Assembly: GCA_023228285.1 (NCBI GenBank)
Contig: JALOBM010000003.1
Span: forward strand, 1 to 64,000
Origin: Candidatus Cloacimonadota bacterium
Lineage (GTDB): Bacteria > Cloacimonadota > Cloacimonadia > Cloacimonadales > Cloacimonadaceae
DNA length: 64,000 bases
Reading direction: 5' to 3'
In this document: piece by piece, positions 35,301 to 44,172 of the stretch
Layout of the letters: every line of letters starts with the position of its first letter
Numbering within the stretch: position 1 is the first letter of the stretch
Program-made: the position numbers and the translations under genes
The notes under the pieces: model-generated
The model's database searches: none
Told to the model about the DNA's origin: nothing
What the model saw: the letters and a program-made list of their open reading frames with translations, nothing else

Positions 35301-37399
35301 ATCCTCTGATAAGCTTGAACAAACCGATAGTGCATAACACAGTGGTTACTCAGAACCACAATCCGGAACCAGGAGAGTCCTTGAGCGTGCAAGCCCAATT
35401 CCCTGCTGATGTAGCAAGGGCTCGGATGTATATCATGAACGAGAATGAGACCGTAAAAAACGTGCCATACGACATAGATCTGGTCTCAGGTGAGTTCCTA
35501 TCCAACTATGAAATACCTCAGGGCTCCAGTAACTATACAAACAAGATAATGGTATCGGGATATTCACCGGCCAAACAATATATTGGCACCACTTTCTACA
35601 GCGTGGGACGTCCTGCCGTAAAACACGAAGGATTTATTCCTGCCCAGCCTGTTTATACTGATTCTACGGTATTTATGGCAAGAGTCTTCAATCCCCAGGA
35701 CATCATGAGCTTATATGTGGCAGTAAGAACCGATAGTGTCTATTACCCCAAAACACAAACGTGGGAAGTGCTATGGGAGAACTATTCCATGAGTCCGGAT
35801 GCTGAAGACAACACCTTGTGGAAGACCGACACGAAGCTTCGCAAATTTCCGACCAAGCGTGAAATACCATTCAAGTATTATATCACGGATAAGGATACGC
35901 TGGTTTTTGAAAGCCCATTGCAGTCTTTCCACGTAGCAGGTCCGGATCTATTCCTTCAGGAGATACTTCTAGATGCAAACGATGGTATTCCTGTACTGAA
36001 AGTAAAATCGACCAATGTGGGGAACGCAGCGTCGCTTACAACTGATTTGAGGCTGTTCAAGAGGGTTAGAGATGTTTGGATAATGGTTTCGGAGCAGGAT
36101 TTTGCTCCTCTGGATGTGGAAGAATACCGTTGGGATACTATCTCATTGGAAGATTTACCCAATGGTAACCATCAATTGGAAGTGAGAGTGAATACCACTT
36201 TTGTATTTCAGGAATGGGATTTCTTTGTAAACACAAACAACTACATTCCCATTGAAATACCTATGAATTACTTCAGTGTGGACAGCGGAGGAGCCAGCAT
36301 CAACAGCCTAGACAACAACCTTACTTGTACTGTGCCTCCAGGATTTGTGAACTCCGGATCAGTTGGATTTGCTGTTAATGACTTGGATAATATCCAATTG
36401 CTGAATCAGCCTGATCTTCAAACAATCCTGATGCAGAATCCTGCGGAAGGCAGCGATCTCCAATTGTCCATCCCGTATGAGATCAAGCTGTTGAATACCA
36501 GTCTGGTGGATTCTCTGGGTTTCTTCGATAATGGCAAAAAGCTGAACCTCACATTCAAGTACAGCTCAAATGACGATGATACGCAAGACTTTGAATCTGA
36601 ATACAGCTTCAAGATATATCGTTACAATACCGACTATCAGAAGTGGATTCTGGTAGGCGGACACATGGATCTGTCGAATGACACCGTAAGTTTTGAGGTG
36701 GCAAGACAGGGTACCTATTGCATATTCCGGAATACGGACAATACACCTCCAACAATAGAAGTGAACGTTCAGGATCAGGAATTTACTGTAGGCGGCTACG
36801 TGGCGGGAGACGGAGTGATCTCGTTGCTGTTGAGCGATGCCAACGGTATCGATTTGATCGACAACAGAATCCATCTATCTTTGAATGGTTCAGAAATTCC
36901 CGAAACAGATTATGTGATCAGCATCAATAAAGAGAACATCAATCGGGTACCGGTGAAGTATCAGCTCGATCTGCAGAAGGGAGATCACAACCTCAAGGTT
37001 GTTTGTACAGATCTAAACGGTAATGTTATGTCCCGTGAAGCTCAATTCATCGTAAACGACGAATTCAACATACTGAATATTGCCAATTATCCCAATCCGG
37101 TATTAGGCCAGGCTCAAGATCCCAAGAATGATGGTCGGACTCGTTTCACATATGTACTAACCGACTCTGCGGATGAGGTTTACATTAAAGTATATACTAT
37201 TAGCGGCAGATTGGTGAAGACATTTAGGGATCTTCCTACGGGGGTGGGATATCATGAATATCCCAGAACCCTTTATGCATGGGACTGTAGGGACGAACAA
37301 GGCTTCCTTCTGGCGAATGGGACTTACTTCTATAGAGTGGTTGCCCGCCGGGGGAACAAGAAAATCGAGAAGACCATGAAAATGGCCATTCTGAGATAA
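32378..37399 (+). CDS. porU: PorU-like C25 peptidase of the type IX secretion system
   Basis: A 1673-residue exported protein; PorU is the surface sortase that removes the C-terminal sorting domains of T9SS cargo and attaches the proteins to lipid. Signal peptide MRRLYICLLILLPLVLLA. N-terminal pro-like part (to about 230), a beta-rich part with GSFDNGDFFEFFGDRHYGDE, then the C25 catalytic domain (about 600-960) with MGHGGGRVWADY (His850) and SLACYASAFD (Cys883), both kept. The C-terminal third is Ig-like and ends in IANYPNPVLG ... RLVKTF ... NGTYFYRVVA, a sorting-like domain. It is longer than the 1100-1300 usual for PorU. ATG 32378 lies five bases after GGAG; ATG at 32363 or 32375 is possible. 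porV follows after 11 bases. Confidence 0.85.
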   Translation: MRRLYICLLILLPLVLLANPISVVNENKDTITLKFVMPEYNLTEINVDGLRFKRLMMDDGVSTADEGYPELRMFSVPIAVPIDGGASARLLSSVQNTVTEVLIHPVPTMDLRDEMPVYSSKRDFRAYSKAGMYPTQVLEVSKPAFVGDRRFVTLRIYPFQYNAAGKELRVYQEMEISVNISGTKSPAQNWQLGYSPIDVAGDAFFVNNASSKAWRQLPKQDYQYESPKGSENHVSDIQIIVDSEGIFKVQYSKLRDFIAEMTDSLQVEMSWNIDQVDPRNLELRDEYGQVPIHFHGEEDGSFDNGDFFEFFGDRHYGDERYSDDYTAENVYTLGVTEGYGARMAVENGGLISSNPMEYMLADAYLESVHFEKQLVSDKLGRGWQNSDQEFYREDVWFWEKIKAPNLEIVPIELEYPIDSAVRKGNTEIALHGLTYNDTLSVGQVDHDASIRINQAMVNTHSWIGQTEKIFLNKEPIANSFFHHGTNNVYISLSGNTTMLEKEQVMLDYIKLQYWREYRTDRDFIKFTKPIDRPNGLFQFDIGGFSSPNVSVYKIGSSVFNGLQIEPFTMDGTAPWTVSLQDSVSSNAVLYYAVEEGAKKSPKLLRMNLPSDLKNPMNSANVVVITPYQFMESEGTQMLTDLWSSEGHTVKTVDIQDIYDEFNNGIVSAEAIKDFLTHAYNHWRTPRLSHVILLGEGIDDTRDNSPSRKYNLIPVKKTWTFKHGATASDTWYACIVGDDLVPDISLARINVWTEEQISDYALKAKSYRDNLYTNRQWNNHVTLTAGGKIDDGNDIFSQQSERIRRRSIPEHYRVTRVYTSTQTVSSEYFGGTFDLKDAINSGTQFVQFMGHGGGRVWADYNLFNFNDVATLNNQVLPVVLSLACYASAFDTNGAASISEALIAQPDKGAIVTLGFSGLGYLMQDEDWGHAFSEAAFKMDFDTLGEAYVFALARYYTTTSSAASRYALTNGSVYLGDPLISLNKPIVHNTVVTQNHNPEPGESLSVQAQFPADVARARMYIMNENETVKNVPYDIDLVSGEFLSNYEIPQGSSNYTNKIMVSGYSPAKQYIGTTFYSVGRPAVKHEGFIPAQPVYTDSTVFMARVFNPQDIMSLYVAVRTDSVYYPKTQTWEVLWENYSMSPDAEDNTLWKTDTKLRKFPTKREIPFKYYITDKDTLVFESPLQSFHVAGPDLFLQEILLDANDGIPVLKVKSTNVGNAASLTTDLRLFKRVRDVWIMVSEQDFAPLDVEEYRWDTISLEDLPNGNHQLEVRVNTTFVFQEWDFFVNTNNYIPIEIPMNYFSVDSGGASINSLDNNLTCTVPPGFVNSGSVGFAVNDLDNIQLLNQPDLQTILMQNPAEGSDLQLSIPYEIKLLNTSLVDSLGFFDNGKKLNLTFKYSSNDDDTQDFESEYSFKIYRYNTDYQKWILVGGHMDLSNDTVSFEVARQGTYCIFRNTDNTPPTIEVNVQDQEFTVGGYVAGDGVISLLLSDANGIDLIDNRIHLSLNGSEIPETDYVISINKENINRVPVKYQLDLQKGDHNLKVVCTDLNGNVMSREAQFIVNDEFNILNIANYPNPVLGQAQDPKNDGRTRFTYVLTDSADEVYIKVYTISGRLVKTFRDLPTGVGYHEYPRTLYAWDCRDEQGFLLANGTYFYRVVARRGNKKIEKTMKMAILR

Positions 37400-37410
37400 G
37401 GGGAGCAGAG

Positions 37411-38418
37411 ATGAAGAAGATATTCTTTCTTGGCCTTATGAGCTTGTTCTGCTGTGCACCAGCTTTTGCGGGCAGATATGCCGGTGACTTCATGATGATA
37501 GGCTCCGGAGTTCGCGCTTTGGGCATGGGTGGTGCTTTCTCGGCTCTGGCAGACGATGGTTCGGCGATCTATTGGAACAGCGGAGGGTTGTCCCAAATCC
37601 GCGATTCTGAAGTTCAGGTGATGCATGCTTTCCTGTACGGTAATTTGGCCAGCTATGATTATATGGGTTATGTGCAACCATTGCCGAATGATGTATCAAT
37701 TGCCTTTAACCTAACCAGATTGTCTGTGGACGATATCCCCATATTCGACGAGAGCCATCTGGAGGGGACAGTGGATCAGAGAATCCAAAGCATTGCAAAC
37801 CAATTGCCGGGAATACCGGACGGACACTTCCGATCAACGGACGATCTGTACCAGTTTGCGTTTTCCAAGAACATCAAGTTTGGTGTAAATATGGGCTGGC
37901 AGTTCTTTGAGATACCTTTTGAACTCGGCTTGGGCGGCAATGTGAAATTCATTCAACGCAAACTGAAAGACAACTTGGGTACGGGTACTGGATTTGATCT
38001 GGGAGTGAAGCTGCGTACCGATATGTCCGTACTGTTTGATGAGGATTACCTGGGCGATCTACATGTAGGTATCAATTTCCAAGATGTGGCAGGGACTACG
38101 ATCAGCTGGGATACGAACAGCGAGATTCGGGATGAAGTTCTTTTCAATACCAAGGCCGGTGTCGCTCTGGTGCAGCCTTTGGAAAAGCTGAAAAGTACAA
38201 TACTACTGGCCTATGACTACGATTATGTGTATGGCGGCACCAATCATTATGGGATAGAATGGAATTATGATAACAAAGCCAATCTGCGTTTGGGTTATTA
38301 CGATACAAATTTCAGTTGTGGCGCCAGCGTGAAAGTATATGGTGTGATGCTGGATTATGCCCTTATCACAAACCCGGTTGGGATAACCAACAGACTGGGT
38401 TTGAGAATCAGTTTTTAG
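37411..38418 (+). CDS. porV: PorV/PorQ-family outer-membrane protein
   Basis: A 335-residue outer-membrane beta-barrel. PorV shuttles secreted T9SS cargo from the translocon to the PorU sortase. Signal peptide ends at AFA-G. The family signature is RYAGDFMMIGSGVRALGMGG, then AFSALADDGSAIYWNSGGLS, and the barrel runs to a C-terminal phenylalanine (RLGLRISF). GGGGAG precedes the ATG. The pairing with the porU-like gene directly upstream supports the T9SS role and suggests the operon purD-porU-porV-lipoprotein. PorQ, a paralogue with another role, cannot be excluded. Confidence 0.88.
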   Translation: MKKIFFLGLMSLFCCAPAFAGRYAGDFMMIGSGVRALGMGGAFSALADDGSAIYWNSGGLSQIRDSEVQVMHAFLYGNLASYDYMGYVQPLPNDVSIAFNLTRLSVDDIPIFDESHLEGTVDQRIQSIANQLPGIPDGHFRSTDDLYQFAFSKNIKFGVNMGWQFFEIPFELGLGGNVKFIQRKLKDNLGTGTGFDLGVKLRTDMSVLFDEDYLGDLHVGINFQDVAGTTISWDTNSEIRDEVLFNTKAGVALVQPLEKLKSTILLAYDYDYVYGGTNHYGIEWNYDNKANLRLGYYDTNFSCGASVKVYGVMLDYALITNPVGITNRLGLRISF

Positions 38419-38426
38419 GAGTAATA

Positions 38427-39200
38427 ATGAGAAACATTATATGGATTGTTCTTATAGCCCTTATGTTGGGCTCCTGTTCGGGTGAAGACGAAATCGGAAA
38501 GGATAACACTCCTCCGGTAAAGCCCGTTTTGATCGCTCACCGGGGTGATACCGGTGACGGTGTTTTCTTCTTGGACGAAGACACTTATATCACATTGAAC
38601 GATGAAAATAACGGTATCGACACCGTTCCAGAAGGTGACATGATCCACCTTACTTGGGAACCTTTTGTCGATAACGATCTAAGTTACTTGAAAATATACC
38701 GTTATTCCGATATCGAACCGGATCCGCTGGAGCTGGCTCAAGTCCCAGCAAGTAATCGGGACTATCTCGATCAAAATGACTTGGTGGAAAAGCACTGGTA
38801 TTATTACTATATTGAACTGTTTGACATTAGCGGGAATAGCAGTATATCGGACACTGTGCATTATGCCATTCTGAGTAAGCCAGGATTGATATCTCCGGAG
38901 AACAATGCGTATGTGAATCTTAATACTCCGGAAGGTCTCAGCTTTGTGTGGGGCTTAGCAGATGATAGTATTGGTTTCTATCGCGTTCTTGTATGGGACG
39001 AGAACAACGATCTGCTTTGGAGTAATGATTTCGACTTGGCTACAGAAGATCCGCCTTTGTCTCTAAAGCTACCGCAGCTTAATCCCCCAATCGCATCGGG
39101 AAGCGTATTACGCTGGCGAGTAGATTACTTTGTTTTGGATGGGGATAAACAGATGTATATGGGCTCGGAATCCTTGGAACGGGTCTTTACTGTTTTATAA
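38427..39200 (+). CDS. Lipoprotein with fibronectin-like domain
   Basis: A 257-residue lipoprotein (lipobox LGSC, Cys17). The body shows a fibronectin III-like segment (MIHLTWEPFVDNDLSYLKIY, YYYIELFDISGNSSISDTV) and a second beta domain (YVNLNTPEGLSFVWGLADDS). The start ATG has AGGAG in front and lies just inside the gap after porV. Function unknown; the place behind porU-porV suggests a cell-surface or secretion-related role. The longer frame that starts in the porV coding region is ruled out by the lipobox position. The MITE-like element starts two bases after its stop codon. Confidence 0.82.
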   Translation: MRNIIWIVLIALMLGSCSGEDEIGKDNTPPVKPVLIAHRGDTGDGVFFLDEDTYITLNDENNGIDTVPEGDMIHLTWEPFVDNDLSYLKIYRYSDIEPDPLELAQVPASNRDYLDQNDLVEKHWYYYYIELFDISGNSSISDTVHYAILSKPGLISPENNAYVNLNTPEGLSFVWGLADDSIGFYRVLVWDENNDLLWSNDFDLATEDPPLSLKLPQLNPPIASGSVLRWRVDYFVLDGDKQMYMGSESLERVFTVL

Positions 39201-39201
39201 T

Positions 39202-39480
39202 CTAGTGACTCAAGGCATGAATGTTGTTTTGTTGTTGCACTGCCAAATTCCAATCTCCCAGATACTTCTGCCGATGATTCAGAAGCTTCATTCCTCTTTG
39301 GGTTATCGATACTTGAACCTGATATCATCGGGTGATCATCGGGTGAGCACAGGATGATAACACCTTGATATCAGCTTCAACACTGGATCGAACAAAGGGG
39401 AAGATAAAAATGACTCAAAGGCTCCTTTCGGTCGCTGTAGAAATACGGAGATTGCCATCTCATGCTTGACATGACACTAG
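39202..39480 (+). mobile_element. MITE-like element of about 279 bp, copy B
   Basis: Bounded by CTAGTG (39202) and CACTAG (ending 39480). It aligns in reverse orientation with 6940-7221 over almost the full length, with scattered substitutions and small indels. It carries hairpin repeat copy 5 in its middle and no open frame of note. It begins two bases after the stop codon of the lipoprotein gene. Confidence 0.65.
39318..39385 (-). repeat. Dispersed hairpin repeat, copy 5
   Basis: On the minus strand: GTTGAAGCTGATATCAAG, GTTATCATC, cTGTG-CT-CACcC, GATGATCAC, then GATGATATCAGG. Outer ATATC/GATAT arms are present. It is part of the 279-bp element; the gap after it to 39626 contains no recognised gene. 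Confidence 0.75.
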
Positions 39481-39626
39481 ACTCGTCTTGGAAATCCCAT
39501 GATTTGCTCAAGAGTGTAACCAGCCCGATGATGTACAATACAGGTACCACAAAACAACATTATAAGAAAATGCTTGACTGGAAAGACAAGCTTAGGATTT
39601 TTACGTAAAATGCGAAAGAGGAAAAT

Positions 39627-40109
39627 GTGAAGAAGATTCTGTTTGCGATCCTATTGATCTGTATTGGTTTAAGTCTATTTGGTCAGACCACTTCGACCTT
39701 TACACCGTCGAGCAATATTTCGGCATATACATTCGATGGCAGTAGAAGTGGGGTAGAAAAGCTCAAGATGAATACATTTATTTTGGGCCAAGTAGCAAAA
39801 CCAGGGCTCTATGTAGTGCCGGACGACACTGATTTTCTTACCTTGCTGGCTCTGGCCGGTGGTCCAAAGGAAGACGCAAAGCTCTCAAAAATCAGGATAG
39901 TACGACCCAGCGAAGAAGGGGAAAAAGTAGTGTGGGTGAACTTTAAAAAGTACATGGAAACCGGAGATGCGGCATTGATTCCAGTAATGAAGCCCGGTGA
40001 CACCATCGTCGTTTCCGGAACAATATTCTATGCATTCTCAAGAGTGGCAGATTTCCTCTCGAAAGCAGCAGTCACACTCAGCGTGTACAATCTTGTTACT
40101 GGATTATAA
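39627..40109 (+). CDS. Short SLBB-domain polysaccharide-export-like protein
   Basis: A 160-residue exported protein (signal peptide MKKILFAILLICIGLSLFG). The single SLBB fold is recognisable in FILGQVAKPGLYVVPDDTDF, then LLALAGGPKEDAKLSKIRIV and VMKPGDTIVVSGT. SLBB domains line the export channel of Wza-type proteins; here the N-terminal Poly_export domain is missing, so it is shorter than Wza. It precedes an autokinase gene by 18 bases, which supports a role in exopolysaccharide or capsule export. The start is a GTG at 39627, five bases after GAGG. Confidence 0.8.
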   Translation: MKKILFAILLICIGLSLFGQTTSTFTPSSNISAYTFDGSRSGVEKLKMNTFILGQVAKPGLYVVPDDTDFLTLLALAGGPKEDAKLSKIRIVRPSEEGEKVVWVNFKKYMETGDAALIPVMKPGDTIVVSGTIFYAFSRVADFLSKAAVTLSVYNLVTGL

Positions 40110-40127
40110 TCTCTAAGGAAGGCATAA

Positions 40128-42416
40128 GTGGAAAATCAATATCAAAACCAACAGCCCTTGCAAGACGAAATTAAACTTTCAGATTATATACGGATAATCC
40201 TGCAATACCGCTATCTGATCGTATTGGTATTTGTGCTCGTGATGGCAGTTACAATTGTATATACTGCAAGACAAGACAAGATCTATTCAGCTTCTTCACG
40301 CATCATGCTGGAAGACCAGAATCAAGGAGCGGAATTCCTCTTTATGGGTGCTTCCGGGATGGGAAAAAACAGCATCAACAATCAGATTGAGATCATAAAA
40401 AGCCGTCCCACTCTCACCTTAGCTTGGGAAATCATGAAAAAGTATCCCGATTGGGATCTTTTCCCCATAGCATCCCGTGAGAATCCTGCTGCGGCACTAG
40501 ACGAAGTGAAGGTGGAATCCAAACGTGAAACAGATCTTCTCACTATTTCCATAGAATCCACTAGCCCGTCTGAAGCACAAGCCGCCGTGAATGCCATAGC
40601 CGAAGCTATTCAGCAGCAAAACACTCAATTTGCGCGCTTGGAATACACTACTATCCGGGAGTTCCTGGAAACTCAGTTGGATGCCATCAGCAGGCGCTTA
40701 CAGGCTTCTGAGAATGATTTGAGGGAGTTCAAGAACTTAAACCGCCTTACTGAATTAACCGCTGAAACAGAAAAACTGATCGAACAATCTTCCGAGCTTG
40801 AAGCCGAATTGGAGGCTTCTCTCACGGATATGGCCGTGAAAGCCAAAAGCCTGGACTTGATAACCAAGCAATTGCGAGATCAAGATTCCCTTTTGGTCGA
40901 TATCGACAACATGATCAAGACGCCATACATCACAGAGTTGCGGAAACAAGTGGTGGAAACTCAAGCGCTCATCACCAAGCTACTCACCAAAAACGAATAT
41001 CCTCTGGATCATCCCCAGATATTACTCCTGAATCGTGAATTGGAGAATACGCGGGCAAACTTGGATCGGGAAATACGCAAGCTAGTAAGTGTATCCATTT
41101 CCGCGGATCCTCTTTCCACCAGAAGTGACTTAGTAAATCGCTTGCTTCAGGCCAATGTGGATATGGAATTAGCCCGTACCAGAGTGAATGGCTTGGAACA
41201 AACTAAAGAGATGTATGAACAGCGCATTATCTCTTTACCCAACACCGAGCTTGAGTTGGCGAGACTTTCCCGGAACATGATGCTGGATAGTAAGATCCAT
41301 GGCATTATGATGGAGAAGTATGAAGATGCCAAGATAGCCGAGCAAGCAAAAGTGGGAAATATCCGTATCATCGATTATGCTACTCGTCCGGATGTTCCCA
41401 TCAAACCCCGGGTATCGATGAACATTCTTGTCGGTATCATCCTGGGTCTTGGTTTGGGCGTTGGTGCTGCTTTCCTGGTACATTCTCTGGATACGAAACT
41501 GCGTACACTGGAAGACATGGAAAGCTTTGTAAGACTACCGATTGTGGGTACTATCCCCGTTATTCGTGAAGCTGAAAGCAAACTTGCTGAATTTAACGAT
41601 ATGATCGAGAAAAGCGAGGGAGAAGCCCGGGCACAATTGGCAAAATCCATGCACTTCGTGATGCAGCAACTGGTTTCGCACTATGCTCCCAAATCCCCCA
41701 TTGCAGAAGCATATCGTACACTGCGTACAAACATTCTATCCCGTAAAGCCGAGGGCAGTACTTCCCTTTTGGTTACTTCCTCTGGTCCCAAAGAAGGTAA
41801 ATCCACTTCTATAGCGAACCTTGCCATCACTTTGGCGCAGATGAACTCAAGAGTGGTTTTGGTGGATATGGATATGAGACGTCCTACCATTCATACCAGG
41901 TTTGATCTGGATAAAGAGAACGGTTCCAGCGACTATCTTATCGATGCAGATTTGAAGGTGGAACAAGTGGTAAAAGAATCCGGCATCATGAATCTGGATA
42001 TCATTACCAGCGGATTTGTGCCGCCCAACCCCTCTGAATTGATTGCCTCAAACAGATTTGACCAGATGATCAGAGAGCTCAAATCCATGTATGACTACAT
42101 ACTCTTTGATACTCCGCCCGTGATCGCTGTAACGGACGCTCTGATCCTTACCAAAAAGGTCGATATGACCTTTGTAGTTGTTCGGTGCGGATTCACCGAT
42201 AAGGGCATCATCAAACGCACTAAAGAACTAATGGAGAACATCGATGCCAGGATCGACGGAATCATCGTTAACGGCATCTACGTCCAAAAGTACTATAACA
42301 AGCAGAACTACTACTATTATTACTACTATTATTACTATTACTATGGTGATGAGGTACCCAAAAAGCAACGGAAGAATGTTAACCGCTTCTTACGCAAAAA
42401 TAAATCTATTTCTTGA
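40128..42416 (+). CDS. Polysaccharide co-polymerase / bacterial tyrosine autokinase (Wzc-like)
   Basis: A 762-residue inner-membrane protein controlling exopolysaccharide chain assembly and export. N-terminal Wzz-type chain-length domain with two membrane helices (about 30-50 and near 435), a long periplasmic coiled coil between, and a cytoplasmic BY-kinase domain: Walker A GPKEGKST (553-560), Walker A' VVLVDMDMRRP, Walker B ILFDTPP with Asp661. The C-terminal tail ends in a tyrosine cluster, 12 tyrosines in a row (728-739) plus two nearby, the autophosphorylation target of this class. The run is encoded by a TAC/TAT microsatellite at 42309-42344. The start is GTG at 40128. The last 41 bases overlap ispE in another frame. 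Confidence 0.94.
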   Translation: MENQYQNQQPLQDEIKLSDYIRIILQYRYLIVLVFVLVMAVTIVYTARQDKIYSASSRIMLEDQNQGAEFLFMGASGMGKNSINNQIEIIKSRPTLTLAWEIMKKYPDWDLFPIASRENPAAALDEVKVESKRETDLLTISIESTSPSEAQAAVNAIAEAIQQQNTQFARLEYTTIREFLETQLDAISRRLQASENDLREFKNLNRLTELTAETEKLIEQSSELEAELEASLTDMAVKAKSLDLITKQLRDQDSLLVDIDNMIKTPYITELRKQVVETQALITKLLTKNEYPLDHPQILLLNRELENTRANLDREIRKLVSVSISADPLSTRSDLVNRLLQANVDMELARTRVNGLEQTKEMYEQRIISLPNTELELARLSRNMMLDSKIHGIMMEKYEDAKIAEQAKVGNIRIIDYATRPDVPIKPRVSMNILVGIILGLGLGVGAAFLVHSLDTKLRTLEDMESFVRLPIVGTIPVIREAESKLAEFNDMIEKSEGEARAQLAKSMHFVMQQLVSHYAPKSPIAEAYRTLRTNILSRKAEGSTSLLVTSSGPKEGKSTSIANLAITLAQMNSRVVLVDMDMRRPTIHTRFDLDKENGSSDYLIDADLKVEQVVKESGIMNLDIITSGFVPPNPSELIASNRFDQMIRELKSMYDYILFDTPPVIAVTDALILTKKVDMTFVVVRCGFTDKGIIKRTKELMENIDARIDGIIVNGIYVQKYYNKQNYYYYYYYYYYYYGDEVPKKQRKNVNRFLRKNKSIS
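42309..42344 (+). repeat. TAY trinucleotide microsatellite encoding tyrosines
   Basis: Twelve successive TAC or TAT codons in the reading frame of the autokinase. Slippage would add or remove tyrosines without breaking the frame or the overlapping ispE start at 42376. Confidence 0.9.
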
Positions 42417-43221
42417 GATACTGGGACGCCTTCCCGGTAACTACCACCAGGTCAATACTGTACTCAGCAGTATTGACCTTTTTGACAGTATCAAATATGC
42501 TTTGACAAAAAGTAGGGCCATAATACTGTGGTCTTCTATTGCTGAACTAGACGGTCAAAGCAATCTCATCTACCGGATAGCCAAGTATTTACAAGATGAG
42601 TACAAAGTTGACTGCGGTGTGGATATTCACTTGAAAAAGAGGATTCCCATAGCAGCCGGTTTAGGTGGAGGAAGCTCCAATGCTGCTAATGCTATTGAGT
42701 CACTTGATCGCCTTTGGCAATTGAACCTTGATCCGGCTGCAAAAGAACGCATTGCTGCCATGTTTGGCAGCGATATCAACTTCTTTCTGCACGGCGGAAC
42801 GGCCCTTGGTGAAAATAGAGGTGAAAAGATATCCCCAATGGATGATATCAAGATTGATAACATTTTGTTGGTGAATCCCGGCATTGCTATCTCTGCCGGT
42901 ACTGCTTATGGCGCTGTGGAACTCCCTGTTCCCGGCGAGGCAAAGCTGTTTGATGCCCTTCACCCTATTGCCACGATGTATAACAGACTTGAACCCGGTG
43001 TACGCAAGCTATACCCAGAAGTTGATCGCTTATTGATCGAGCTTGATGATTTCGGTGCAATCAAGAGTATGTTAAGCGGAAGTGGTTCCACCTGCTTTGG
43101 AATTTTTGAAGACGTAAAGACAGCTGAGTTATGCGCAGCTCACTTTGCACAAAAGGGTTATTTTACCCATCTAACCAGAACCAAAACACGAAGAGAGTAC
43201 CAAAGATGTTTTCAAAGTTAA
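42376..43221 (+). CDS. ispE: 4-diphosphocytidyl-2-C-methyl-D-erythritol kinase
   Basis: A 281-residue GHMP kinase for the fourth step of the non-mevalonate isoprenoid pathway. It begins MLTASYAKINLFLEILGRLP, with the ATP loop PIAAGLGGGSSNAANAI and the C-terminal GHMP motif IKSMLSGSGSTCFGIFED. The frame extends upstream over the autokinase tail, but the conserved N-terminus fixes the ATG at 42376 (GGAAG just before it). It overlaps the autokinase gene by 41 bases and prs by 16. Confidence 0.95.
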   Translation: MLTASYAKINLFLEILGRLPGNYHQVNTVLSSIDLFDSIKYALTKSRAIILWSSIAELDGQSNLIYRIAKYLQDEYKVDCGVDIHLKKRIPIAAGLGGGSSNAANAIESLDRLWQLNLDPAAKERIAAMFGSDINFFLHGGTALGENRGEKISPMDDIKIDNILLVNPGIAISAGTAYGAVELPVPGEAKLFDALHPIATMYNRLEPGVRKLYPEVDRLLIELDDFGAIKSMLSGSGSTCFGIFEDVKTAELCAAHFAQKGYFTHLTRTKTRREYQRCFQS

Positions 43222-44153
43222 AACTAATCACGGGTAATGCGAACCTACCTTTAGCGGAGGAAGTAGCAAGACATGCAGGCATCCCTTTGGGCGACATAGA
43301 TTTGTTTAAGTTTTCGAACGACGAATCCTTCGTGAAGATCAACGACAATGTGCGAGGTGCTGATGTCTTTGTGATCCAGCCCACCAGTTATCCGGTAAAC
43401 GATAACCTGATGGATTTGCTGATTATTATTGACGCTCTGAAACGAGCCAGTGCCCAAAGAATCAACTGCGTGATACCCTATTATGCTTATGCTCGCAGCG
43501 ACAAGAAAGACCAGCCCCGAGTGCCAATCACGGCAAAACTGGTGGCTGATCTCATTACTGTGGCAGGAGCAGATCGCGTGGTTACGGTTGATTTGCATGC
43601 TGACCAGATTCAGGGATTCTTCAATATCCCAGTGGATCATCTCTATGCCATTCCGTCTTTTGCTCGCTATTTTAAGAGCATAATGCAGATGGAAGACATC
43701 GTAGTGGTTTCTCCTGATTCTGGAGGGGCAAACCGCGCACGAGCACTGGCCAAGAGGCTTAATTGTGGCCTGGCAATCGGAGATAAAAGACGTAGCGGAA
43801 ACAACGATCAAACAGAGCTGTTGAACATCATTGGTGACGTTGCCGGGAAGACAGCTATCCTATACGACGACATCATCGATACAGGAGGCAGTTTGATCAA
43901 AGTTGCCAAAGCATTGCAGGAACAAGGAGCCAAAAAGATCTTTGCCGCTTGCACTCACGGAGTATTATCCGGCAAAGCGGTTAACCTCATAGAAGCATCT
44001 CCTATTGAGAAGCTTTTTGTTACAAACACGATCAAGCTGGATGAACACAAACGAAGCTGCCAGAAGATTGTACAACTCTCCATTGCGGAAATGTTGGCAA
44101 TTGCCATCAAAAAAATCCACATTGGTGAATCCATAAGCCTGTTATTTAGATAG
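43206..44153 (+). CDS. prs: Ribose-phosphate pyrophosphokinase
   Basis: A 315-residue enzyme that makes PRPP from ribose 5-phosphate and ATP for nucleotide, His and Trp synthesis. Motifs: KLITGNANLPLAEEVARHAG, DESFVKINDNVRGADVFVIQ, YARSDKKDQPRVPI, VVTVDLHADQIQGFF, VVSPDSGGANRA and the PRPP loop YDDIIDTGGSLIKVA. The ATG at 43206 fits the conserved N-terminus and overlaps ispE by 16 bases. The order ispE-prs-rplY-pth is a common arrangement. Confidence 0.97.
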   Translation: MFSKLKLITGNANLPLAEEVARHAGIPLGDIDLFKFSNDESFVKINDNVRGADVFVIQPTSYPVNDNLMDLLIIIDALKRASAQRINCVIPYYAYARSDKKDQPRVPITAKLVADLITVAGADRVVTVDLHADQIQGFFNIPVDHLYAIPSFARYFKSIMQMEDIVVVSPDSGGANRARALAKRLNCGLAIGDKRRSGNNDQTELLNIIGDVAGKTAILYDDIIDTGGSLIKVAKALQEQGAKKIFAACTHGVLSGKAVNLIEASPIEKLFVTNTIKLDEHKRSCQKIVQLSIAEMLAIAIKKIHIGESISLLFR

Positions 44154-44172
44154 TAAATAAATGGAGGAATAA

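Noticed and set aside
42244-42375. N-terminal extension of ispE
   Set aside because: The extra residues are the autokinase tail read in another frame (Thr/Ile run from the TAY repeat) and are not part of the GHMP family.
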